Shown: positions 47,544-55,091 of the stretch, piece after piece
Position numbering within the stretch: position 1 is the stretch's first letter
Layout of the letters: the number at the start of each line of letters is the position of its first letter
Source: Polyangia bacterium
GTDB lineage: Bacteria; Myxococcota_A; Polyangia; Polyangiales; JAUICN01
Direction: 5' to 3'
Assembly (NCBI GenBank): GCA_030427835.1
Contig: JAUICN010000007.1
Span: 115,618-179,617, forward strand
Length of the DNA: 64,000 bases
Notes under the pieces: generated by a model
Database searches by the model: none
The model's input: the letters and a program-made list of their open reading frames with translations, nothing else
Told to the model about the DNA's origin: nothing
Position numbers and translations under genes: made by a program

Positions 47544-48038
47544 GTGGTGGCACGTGCCATGTCGGAACGACTTGGGATCGACTTGGGCGGGGACCCAGAT
47601 GTATTGGTGCGGGCGTTTGAAAACTGGCCTGCATTTGAGGATACAGTCGAGAGTTTGAAATTTTTATCTGAGCGGTACCAGTTAGGGATTTTGTCCAACG
47701 TGGAAGACCGCATGTTTGATGTGACGCGGCAACGACTGGAGCACGGGTTCAAGTTTGCCTTTGTGGTGACGGCTGGATCCCTGGGCGGGATCTACAAGCC
47801 GGACGTGCGTGTGTTTGAGGCAGCAGAAAGCCAGCATGGTTTGGATCGCAACACATGGCTGCACGTGGCCCAAAGCCAGTACCACGACATTGCCCCAGCA
47901 CGGGAGCTCGCCATCACCAGCGTACACGTGGACCGTCGACCCACTGGGGACAACGCCTCCGCCACGCCCGCTTCAGATGCTGCGGCAGACGTGACCGTAA
48001 AAGACCTGGCAGAGCTCGTGGCGTTGATGGGCGGGTAG
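47544..48038 (+). pseudogene. HAD-family hydrolase lacking its N-terminal third
   Basis: 164 aa resembling the C-terminal part of haloacid dehalogenase-type enzymes: YQLGILSNVEDRMF (motif II Ser/Asn), SLGGIYKPDVRVFEAA (motif III Lys) and a late Asp-Ala-Ala-Ala-Asp region. The roughly 80 N-terminal residues with the DxDxT nucleophile are absent, and the divergent tatB start is only 25 bp away, so there is no room for them. GTG is the only start. Probably a remnant; a non-catalytic protein is possible. Confidence 0.6.
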
Positions 48039-48076
48039 GGTTCCTGTTGTCCCTACCGTGAGTTTGAACATTGGGT

Positions 48077-48634
48077 CTATCGGATGGTGAGGGATTCGAC
48101 GTGGATGCCGGTGGCGCAGCCGTCGAAGCAGTCTTTGGGGGTGTATTCGCAGGTTTCGATGGTGCCGTGACGGAAGGTTAGGACGATGTTGTTTTCGTCT
48201 GGGTCCTGGGTGAGTACGTTGTCGGCGCAGTAGTCGTACAAATCGTCGATGGTCCAAACTCCATAGAAGTGGTTGTCATGGCTGCCGACATCGGTACCGA
48301 GTTCACTCCACTGAAGCCTTGCGGGTTGGTGATGTTGGTCCCAGGTTTCGTAGTCCCGTTGCACCACCGTTTCTTCTTCCACGGTGTAGCGGGTTCGGGT
48401 GCCGCCGAAGTTGTAGTCCTGCGTGGTGAGGCTGTAGGTGTAGTTCGTGTACGGCAGGGATTCCCGGCGGCCTCGGTTCAGATTGAGTTCACAGGTTTGG
48501 GTTTTGCAGCCGCTGACTTCCATGATGACGTCCTTGTCGCCGTCGTAGTCCTGGTCTGAACCAAGGGAGCAGGCCGCGAGAGTAATTCCGAAAACGAAGT
48601 TAATGAATGGGTATGTGGAGGTTCGAATAAGCAT
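48077..48634 (-). CDS. Hypothetical lipoprotein with near-leaderless sigma-54-type promoter
   Basis: 185 aa, unrecognised. ATG 48634 gives a leader (Arg near the start, hydrophobic core) ending Thr-Leu-Ala-Ala-Cys. Mature part Asp/Tyr-rich with six cysteines. A longer frame to 48676 would span the promoter element at 48648-48663, whose predicted start is only 3 bases from this ATG. Confidence 0.65.
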   Translation of the reverse strand: MLIRTSTYPFINFVFGITLAACSLGSDQDYDGDKDVIMEVSGCKTQTCELNLNRGRRESLPYTNYTYSLTTQDYNFGGTRTRYTVEEETVVQRDYETWDQHHQPARLQWSELGTDVGSHDNHFYGVWTIDDLYDYCADNVLTQDPDENNIVLTFRHGTIETCEYTPKDCFDGCATGIHVESLTIR

Positions 48635-48647
48635 GGGCAAATGTAGA

Positions 48648-48663
48648 AGCACATATTGTACCA
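48648..48663 (-). promoter_or_regulatory. Sigma-54 (-24/-12) promoter-like element
   Basis: Minus strand TGGTAC-AATAT-GTGCT, GG-N10-GC; predicted start near 48637. Confidence 0.4.
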
Positions 48664-48829
48664 ACCTGATGTACACGGAAGATCGTCGTGTTTTTCAAGT
48701 ATGGGTTGAGGTTCATTGGTGCTTGTGGCGCAGTGTGGCTCACCCAATTGATTGAACGGCCTCGGGATACGGGTACCGCGTGGGCATGGCGTGATGGGCT
48801 AGTACACGAGTTTGTCGAAAGCCTTCAGC

Positions 48830-48845
48830 GGGCACGGGTATTGCG
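48830..48845 (+). promoter_or_regulatory. Sigma-54 (-24/-12) promoter-like element
   Basis: GGGCAC-GGGTA-TTGCG, GG-N10-GC; predicted start near 48856, four bases before the ATG at 48860. Confidence 0.45.
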
Positions 48846-48859
48846 TTGATGGTTCAGGT

Positions 48860-50233
48860 ATGTTGAACCTGAAATTTGGGCTTGTTTTATTTACGTTTGT
48901 GGTCCTCGGTGGAGGGCTTTTGGGGTGTGGTGCTCAGCTTGAGCCTGGGGAGGGGAAGGCGATTGTGCCGCTGTATGAGGTGGGGCTTCACACGGGGGAG
49001 GGGAAGGTTGCTTTTTCCCGGGAGTTTACGTGGGTGACCCGGGCGATGTTGCGTGGGTTTGTGGATGACAGGGATGTGATGGAGGCGAAGCCTCGTTTGC
49101 GGCAGGCGTTTCGCAGGGCCTATGCGCACCTCTGGGCGGAAGGCCACGTATTGGTTGCACCCCGGTCCCTGGTGATGGGTGGTGACGAGGCGGACGTGAT
49201 GTTTCGTGTGCCTGCGTGTTCGGCTCGAACGGTTCGGGCGAAGCCTCCCCATCTTGCGGATCCGGGGTCGGCGGTTTTCGATTGCTCCTTTGAGTTCATG
49301 TCTGCGGTGAATGTGTGGGCGGTTGTGCGGCTTGAGGGAATCGAAGTGCCTACAGTGAAACGAGTACCGTTTCACCCTGAGCGTTGGGAACATGCTGAAT
49401 CACAACTCGTGCTCACCGAGATCGTGGAATCGGGGGCGGACGTTCCCCGTGGTGCCCGGGTGGGTGTACCGGGGGTGGAGAGCCTGGCTCTGCGTATGGG
49501 GAACGTGGCAAGTGTGGCGTACCGCCTTGGCACAAGCGGAACGCCGGACTCGCCGTTTTACCGTTACAGTCAAGATACGAAAACGGTGTTGCCCAGGGTT
49601 GGCCTTGCGGAGTTGTGTGGTGACTCCCTGACAGGTAAGGATCGTGCGGCTTCCTACTCGGCAGTTGAGCGCAATGCGGAGCAGTGGATGGATGTGTTGC
49701 TGGGTGCGCGCCGCTTGGTGGACCGTGAGTTGCTGCACCAAGAGAGACCCACGTTTGCTCAACTTTTTGGAGCCAACTTTGATGAGAAGGTATTGGAAGT
49801 TCCTGCAGAGCTTGCACCTGCCATGGACGCGCTGGCGCTGACCCCGGGTTCTGCGCAACTTTCAAGGACACACGACCTGGATTTGGAGTTGGCGACAACC
49901 ATGGACAAGACAAACGGAAGCCATGTGTACGCCCTTGAGAACGGCCCTGGTCAATCTGATGATCAAGTGGGGCAAGGGGAGCAGGGGCTTGCGAGCTTTC
50001 GGTTTTTTGTGAACTTTGGAAATAGTCCGTCCGAGAGTTGGCATATCCCAGAGAAGGTGGATCCGCTGTATCCCCCTTCTGCTCGAGCCTTGTCTGCCCG
50101 GGAGGAGAACCGGCACATTGAACGATTTAGACATGCTCTCCCGGCACAAGGGTTTTCCCCGACAATCGGCTTGGTGTGTGTTTCGGGGGAGGAATCCTGG
50201 CCCACATCCGGATCTCCAGTTGCCGCGCAGTAG
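48860..50233 (+). CDS. Large hypothetical lipoprotein
   Basis: 457 aa, unrecognised. ATG 48860 starts a signal peptide ending Gly-Gly-Leu-Leu-Gly-Cys. The mature protein is mixed alpha/beta with scattered cysteines and no repeats. An earlier in-frame start at 48812 would include the promoter element and is rejected. No ribosome site is evident and the predicted mRNA leader is four bases. Confidence 0.68.
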   Translation: MLNLKFGLVLFTFVVLGGGLLGCGAQLEPGEGKAIVPLYEVGLHTGEGKVAFSREFTWVTRAMLRGFVDDRDVMEAKPRLRQAFRRAYAHLWAEGHVLVAPRSLVMGGDEADVMFRVPACSARTVRAKPPHLADPGSAVFDCSFEFMSAVNVWAVVRLEGIEVPTVKRVPFHPERWEHAESQLVLTEIVESGADVPRGARVGVPGVESLALRMGNVASVAYRLGTSGTPDSPFYRYSQDTKTVLPRVGLAELCGDSLTGKDRAASYSAVERNAEQWMDVLLGARRLVDRELLHQERPTFAQLFGANFDEKVLEVPAELAPAMDALALTPGSAQLSRTHDLDLELATTMDKTNGSHVYALENGPGQSDDQVGQGEQGLASFRFFVNFGNSPSESWHIPEKVDPLYPPSARALSAREENRHIERFRHALPAQGFSPTIGLVCVSGEESWPTSGSPVAAQ

Positions 50234-50249
50234 TTTGCGTTGCGTTGTT

Positions 50250-50933
50250 CTAGAGCGCGAGGGCGATGCCGAAGTTGGCGATGAGTTGCTCGAGCTGGAT
50301 GTCCAAGTCGCCGCTTTCTGTGGCCTTGTCCACGGGGTGGCTTGCGCGGTGGCTGGCGTAGGCAAACTCGGCGACGAGACCTAGGTTTTTCCATGCCCAG
50401 TATTGGGCGCCAGCACGTAGGCCAAAGTTGTAGCCTACACCGGGTTTTACTTTGCCGATGCTTCCAATGGTTTCGGCGTACTCGTCCTGGGGCACGGAGA
50501 GAGTAAAGCCCACGGGTACGGCGCCGTAGAGGTGGAGTTTGCCAAGTGGGAGCCGCAATCGGACGACAGCGTTTAGATCGGTGATGAAGTTTTCACCGAT
50601 GCCTAGGTCCTGGCCTGAGTTGGATTGCCAACCGTAGATCCCAATCTCCGGGCCGATGGAAACGATACGGAGAATGGCGATGTCCAGATCGCCCACCACT
50701 CCCCAGGTGACACGGAGGCCCTCGTCACCTTCGCTGTTACCGAGGGACGTGTTGGTATCCCCATTGAGCCCAGTGCTGAAGCGTAGGTTGGTGTGAAGCC
50801 CCAGGGTCCCCTGGGCTTCGGCGGGTGTGGTGAGTGTGAGTGCCGCCCAGGTGAGTAGACCCGAAGCGAGGGTGAAAAAGGGAGAAGTGCTGTGCATGTG
50901 AGTATCCGTTGCGCGGAGCCCCAATCGTTTCAT
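50250..50933 (-). CDS. Outer-membrane beta-barrel protein
   Basis: 227 aa. Signal peptide with basic start (MKRLGLR) and cleavage likely after AEAQ; an ATG at 50897 is possible but would lack the charge. Alternating amphipathic strands (LRVTWGVVGDLDIAIL, LRLPLGKLHLYGAVPVGFTL, YWAWKNLGLVAEFAYASHR), small turns and a short C-terminal strand fit an 8-10-strand porin-like barrel. Convergent with the lipoprotein upstream. Confidence 0.72.
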   Translation of the reverse strand: MKRLGLRATDTHMHSTSPFFTLASGLLTWAALTLTTPAEAQGTLGLHTNLRFSTGLNGDTNTSLGNSEGDEGLRVTWGVVGDLDIAILRIVSIGPEIGIYGWQSNSGQDLGIGENFITDLNAVVRLRLPLGKLHLYGAVPVGFTLSVPQDEYAETIGSIGKVKPGVGYNFGLRAGAQYWAWKNLGLVAEFAYASHRASHPVDKATESGDLDIQLEQLIANFGIALAL

Positions 50934-51170
50934 TCGTGACTTTCAATTACAACATTTGGGCATGTTCACGCTTCAAATGGAATTTTCGGCACTTGACCTT
51001 CTCGGGGTCTAGCCATGCATTGCGGGCGACTTTTTAGAAATTTCCCAATGATCTTAATGGGACCCCCTGATTCCAGAAAATTCGCCCTAGGGCGACTCCC
51101 GTTTGTCGCCACGAACGTCCCAATTTCCGAAATCAACCTGGGTGGTTTTTCGGGAATGGTTGATTGGGGG

Positions 51171-51437
51171 TTAGGCGGCGTGGGCGAGGTTGGGGCGGCG
51201 GCCGCGTATTCGGTGGGGCATGGTTTTGGCCCAGGTGGCGGCGGCTAGGCCTTCTAGGGTCAGCCGGTTGTTCGCCTCCTGAACCAGTCCCAGTTTACGG
51301 ATGTCGCCGAGGCCCTTGCGGATTTCCCACAGGGGCCAGTCGAGTCTCCAGGCCAGGTTTTCTGCGTCCGGCTCGAAGCCGTTGCCGGTGCAAAACATGA
51401 TCATTTCTAACAATTTTAGAGTTTGCGAGCTGTTCAT
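51171..51437 (-). CDS. Small winged-helix-like protein
   Basis: 88 aa. AENLAWRLDWPLWEIRKGLGDIRKLGLVQEANNRLTLEGLA reads as a helix-turn-helix with wing (in part LDWPLWEIRKGLGDIRKLGL), followed by a basic tail (HRIRGRRPN). Possibly a small DNA-binding regulator. ATG 51437. No partner apparent. Confidence 0.5.
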   Translation of the reverse strand: MNSSQTLKLLEMIMFCTGNGFEPDAENLAWRLDWPLWEIRKGLGDIRKLGLVQEANNRLTLEGLAAATWAKTMPHRIRGRRPNLAHAA

Positions 51438-51547
51438 GTGTTCAGGCTAGATCCGACACTGATCACCTGTCCAGTTAGTGGAAAGGTTTTTTCGCGATTT
51501 GCAGTTTTATCCCTGTTTGTGGATATTTTTGCGGGTGCTTGGGGAGG

Positions 51548-51563
51548 TGGTCCGGCCTTTGCT
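51548..51563 (+). promoter_or_regulatory. Sigma-54 (-24/-12) promoter-like element
   Basis: TGGTCC-GGCCT-TTGCT, GG-N10-GC; predicted start near 51574, two bases before ATG 51576. Confidence 0.4.
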
Positions 51564-51575
51564 GAGTAGGTTCAC

Positions 51576-52952
51576 ATGAGGATATATTGTCTCCGCTCCC
51601 ACTCTCTGGTGCGTTTTTCTCGTATGTTGGCGTCTGCCCGTGTGTGCTTTTCCGTGGGCCTGGGCCTGGTCGTTGGTGGGTGCTCTCTGCAAGCGGCCGT
51701 TGCGCCATCGTCTGTGGGGGCAAGCGGGCAGGGCAAGGTAGCTGCGGACTTGGCCGGCCCCTGGGAGGAAGTGGCGGTGGCCATGGTGAGCCATTCCCTT
51801 TGGACCGGTGGCAACCGGTACGACTACCAGGCGACGTTGCGCACCGAAGGTCCGCTGGATGGCATTCCGGATTATCTGTTTGCTCAGAAGGATGTGTCTG
51901 GGGGCGGGTTTGCGGACGGTTGGTCTGAGGTCTTGGTTGGTGGCGTTACGTCTGAGACCGTTGCGATGAATGACGTTGTGAAGGTTTTTGAGAGTGAGGT
52001 GTTGAGCGGGCGCGGAAGGCTCGAGGTCTCTGAGTCCATTTTTCAGAGTTTGCTGGAAAAAAAAGGTACCCATCGGCGCGAGGTGTTGGGGCATGCGCTG
52101 CACCGCTTGGTGGACGAAAACATGGTCGAGGATATGCCTGCGGTGCCCTACCAGCCCTACGTGCGGGAAAATGATGGGATCGCTGCGGGTCCACGTACGT
52201 TGGGCATGTTTCCCACGGATAGCGACCAGGCGTACGTTGCCGTTTTGGACGCACGGTCCGATGTTCCGAATACGATTGCGGGTGCGGTCGATTCTGGCCT
52301 CTACGTGCGGTTGGCAGCGGGTAGGTTGGAAAGTCTCTTTCCGCCCACGTACGTCAATGTACCTATCGCTGGCGAACACCCCTGGAAGCTTTCAGGGTTT
52401 ACTTCCCTCCCGGCAAGTCGTGGAAGGCGAATCTACCAGGCTTCCTACTACGCCAACAACGTGGTGCCCCAGGGTGAGGTGACCTACACGGCCTACCGGG
52501 CCATGGGTGTGGATGTTTCTCGTTTTGTGGAGAGGAGTGTTTTTGTATTGGATGTTACTTTCGGAGGGCGGGCATGGAACCAACACTTTACACCGCGGCC
52601 TTCTAGCGAAACTCAGGTTCGGGAAAGTGCCGTATTGGGTGGCGTGTGTGAGGCGCCGGTTCAATACGCATTGTTGCGCCATATGTCCGCTCGCCAAAAG
52701 ATCGCCCGTGTACATGGCCCGGCGCGGAAAGCCTTTGTTCGGGATTCTACTAGCGAAAATATCCGTAGGGTGGTGGGCGCGATTGTTACCTCACGTGAAC
52801 TGGGCGACCTTGAGTACGGAGTGGTCAGGATGAAGGGCCTTCCCGCCAGTGCGGAGAGTGCCGCCGGGTACGTTCGTTTTACTAGCCTGCCTGGCTACTA
52901 CGTTTACGTGCCCAAGGCATCCGCGGGCTTCTGTGTCATGGCGCAAACCTGA
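51576..52952 (+). CDS. Large hypothetical lipoprotein
   Basis: 458 aa, unrecognised. Signal region with several Arg and a lipobox Val-Val-Gly-Gly-Cys. An ATG at 51624 would give a shorter signal and a 50-base leader, but has no ribosome site. The mature protein is beta-rich with Tyr-rich strands (QASYYANNV, YVRFTSLPGYYVYV). Same size as the lipoproteins at 48860 and 53135, though I see no clear alignment. Confidence 0.65.
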   Translation: MRIYCLRSHSLVRFSRMLASARVCFSVGLGLVVGGCSLQAAVAPSSVGASGQGKVAADLAGPWEEVAVAMVSHSLWTGGNRYDYQATLRTEGPLDGIPDYLFAQKDVSGGGFADGWSEVLVGGVTSETVAMNDVVKVFESEVLSGRGRLEVSESIFQSLLEKKGTHRREVLGHALHRLVDENMVEDMPAVPYQPYVRENDGIAAGPRTLGMFPTDSDQAYVAVLDARSDVPNTIAGAVDSGLYVRLAAGRLESLFPPTYVNVPIAGEHPWKLSGFTSLPASRGRRIYQASYYANNVVPQGEVTYTAYRAMGVDVSRFVERSVFVLDVTFGGRAWNQHFTPRPSSETQVRESAVLGGVCEAPVQYALLRHMSARQKIARVHGPARKAFVRDSTSENIRRVVGAIVTSRELGDLEYGVVRMKGLPASAESAAGYVRFTSLPGYYVYVPKASAGFCVMAQT

Positions 52953-53081
52953 CGTATTGGTCGGAATCGGCCTGACACTTTGCATGTCGCTCTGTGTGTT
53001 GGTGGATAGATCAGTCTCTCAAACTGGCCACTGCCGTTGCGAACTGAGGTTCAACCCGTGTGAAACCACGCCCAGGTGCAG

Positions 53082-53097
53082 TGGCACACAAGCTGCT
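53082..53097 (+). promoter_or_regulatory. Sigma-54 (-24/-12) promoter-like element
   Basis: TGGCAC-ACAAG-CTGCT: full -24 match, one mismatch at -14. Predicted start near 53108, 27 bases before ATG 53135. Confidence 0.5.
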
Positions 53098-53134
53098 TGG
53101 TGAGATGTGCCTTCCCAACGGGAGACACGTCGTG

Positions 53135-54514
53135 ATGTGGTGCAAATTTAGACTCAATGGTTCGTTTTGCGCCGTTTCTGTTTCGGTACTTCCCGCGGTC
53201 GCATGTTTGTTTGTCCTTGGCGCCGGGTGTTCGGCTACTCAGGATCCACTAAATCACAACAAGCGGGTGCAACCGCGCGAGGTGATTGCGGAAAAGAGCG
53301 TGTTGCATCTGACCCAGTGGTTGGTGGAACGGGGGCTAAGTAGCCTGCCCAAAAAGGAGATCGAAATCCCCTATCGTGCTTGGCGCAACCCGGGCCATTG
53401 CGTCACCACGGTGCGCGGACTTTTGAAATCCGGTGAAGACCAGTTGAAGATACGAGGCGTTCAATATCTCGCGGATGACCCTTCCTTTACTGCCAAGGTT
53501 GAAGCAAATACAGGCAAACTCTTTCTTGGTCCAGGGTTTGTGCGTGCCGCCCTGGTTGCTCCGGCATGGGCTCTGGGTATCCTGGTTCATGAGTTTGCCC
53601 ACGGTGACGACCTGTCGTTGCACGGGGAGCGCACCCCATGTTTTTCTCCGTTTCGAGAGGACTTGCGTTTTCTCTCTGAGCTTCGGGCGGAGAAAGCCAG
53701 GGCTGCCTTTCATCGGAACGTGGCGTGGGTTTCGCTAAATGATGGACCTGCCGACCAAGGAGAAACTGTTCCATATGTTGAGCCACTTGGCGTACGGAGC
53801 TTTCAGCACTCGCAGTATCTAGAATGGCGATTGCGATCTCTTGGGAGACTGGCCTCAGTAGAAGAAACTGAGTTTCTGTTTCCTATGGATGAACGCTACT
53901 CAGCGCACGGGATGCCGCTGAGCCAACTTGTGCGCGATCATGCGTGGAACTTTGAAGATCAATATGCTTCTCCGGAATATCTCAACTCTCTCCTGGCTGC
54001 CGCTGAAGCGGATCGTGTGCGATCGATCTTTTATGAGAGCGAGATTGTTACCTATCTTGAATCGATTGCTGAGGCATGGAAGCGGGAGCTTGAACGGGTG
54101 TCTGGTGACCGCGTAATACCCCCGTTGGCTTCGTTGGGGGCCCACCAGCGTATGGACGTCTTGTATGAACGGACTTCGATTCTTATGGGTTGGCTTGCGG
54201 AATCCAATGCGACGCACCTTCCAAAGGGTGCTGGTTTTCGTCTTCGGATTGCGCCAGTTGTTGTGTATCTAGTCAATTCACTTGAGCACGATATTCCGAG
54301 GGTACTGGCTGACCTCGATCAGCAAGAGAGCCATGGAGATGTTCTGGGCCGCGGCGATCCAAGGTTCGTCGAGTCGGCGTACGAACCCTGGTTGAGTTCC
54401 CGTGGGCTCTCCGTTGAGGATGTGTTGCAAGAGCTGAAGTTGCTTCGAGTACTGGCGGCATTCGGTAGTGATCCATCTGATGATTTCTCTTCGGATATTG
54501 AAGTTTCACGTTAG
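53135..54514 (+). CDS. Lipoprotein with HExxH metallopeptidase-like motif
   Basis: 459 aa. ATG 53135 follows GGGAGA; lipobox Leu-Gly-Ala-Gly-Cys. H152-E-F-A-H156 in the context ALGILVHEFAHGDDL, after a hydrophobic helix, is the zinc-binding helix of metallopeptidases; Glu residues downstream (SELRAEKARAAFH) could supply the third ligand. The family is not identified. The C-terminal 250 residues are helical. An envelope-bound protease is plausible; activity is unproven. Confidence 0.65.
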   Translation: MWCKFRLNGSFCAVSVSVLPAVACLFVLGAGCSATQDPLNHNKRVQPREVIAEKSVLHLTQWLVERGLSSLPKKEIEIPYRAWRNPGHCVTTVRGLLKSGEDQLKIRGVQYLADDPSFTAKVEANTGKLFLGPGFVRAALVAPAWALGILVHEFAHGDDLSLHGERTPCFSPFREDLRFLSELRAEKARAAFHRNVAWVSLNDGPADQGETVPYVEPLGVRSFQHSQYLEWRLRSLGRLASVEETEFLFPMDERYSAHGMPLSQLVRDHAWNFEDQYASPEYLNSLLAAAEADRVRSIFYESEIVTYLESIAEAWKRELERVSGDRVIPPLASLGAHQRMDVLYERTSILMGWLAESNATHLPKGAGFRLRIAPVVVYLVNSLEHDIPRVLADLDQQESHGDVLGRGDPRFVESAYEPWLSSRGLSVEDVLQELKLLRVLAAFGSDPSDDFSSDIEVSR

Positions 54515-54533
54515 GTGCGCCATGTAGTGGCCC

Positions 54534-55079
54534 GTGGGGTTGCAGCTTACGCTTGATTCGTTGTTGCGGAGGTTTTCGAAGCGGCCTCCGCCGGTGTTGG
54601 TGACGCCTGCGCCCGAGAATGCGGTGGTGGCTGTGGAGGCATGCCCTGTTGTCGGGCCGACACCGTTTGACCTTGAGCGTACGGGAGACCGAGACACTGC
54701 GGAGCTGCTTCGGGTATTTGAGCAACTGAACGCCCAATGGTTTTTGAACTCGGTGCAGGTGCAGGTGCGTTGGGGGCGCGCGTCTTCACGGAGGTCGGGT
54801 CGCCGCCGGCAGCGTTCCATTCGTTTGGGCTCCTACGTGTTTGAGGATCGGGTGATTCGCATGCACCCGGTGTTAAAGAACGCCTGGGTGCCGGACTTCT
54901 TTGTGGCCTACGTGCTCTTTCACGAGATGTTGCACGTGGCTGAGCCGCCGATTCGGTCGAAGGGCCGCATCCTGTACCACCACGCCCAGTTCAAGAGCCG
55001 TGAACGCGCCTACCCCGACTACAAACGGGCCCGGGTGTGGGAGCGACAGAATATCGAGAGGCTGCTAGGCGGCTGGTAG
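54534..55079 (+). CDS. SprT-like zinc metalloprotein
   Basis: 181 aa. H130-E-M-L-H134 in VAYVLFHEMLHVAEPP and a later H-H-A-Q-F-K-S-R-E region match SprT-like domains (zinc peptidase fold). The N-terminal 45 residues are a variable linker. GTG start 20 bp after the HEFAH lipoprotein gene, so probably one transcript. Cytosolic, no signal. Function of bacterial SprT-like proteins is poorly known. Confidence 0.78.
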   Translation: MGLQLTLDSLLRRFSKRPPPVLVTPAPENAVVAVEACPVVGPTPFDLERTGDRDTAELLRVFEQLNAQWFLNSVQVQVRWGRASSRRSGRRRQRSIRLGSYVFEDRVIRMHPVLKNAWVPDFFVAYVLFHEMLHVAEPPIRSKGRILYHHAQFKSRERAYPDYKRARVWERQNIERLLGGW

Positions 55080-55091
55080 CGTGGGTGTTGC

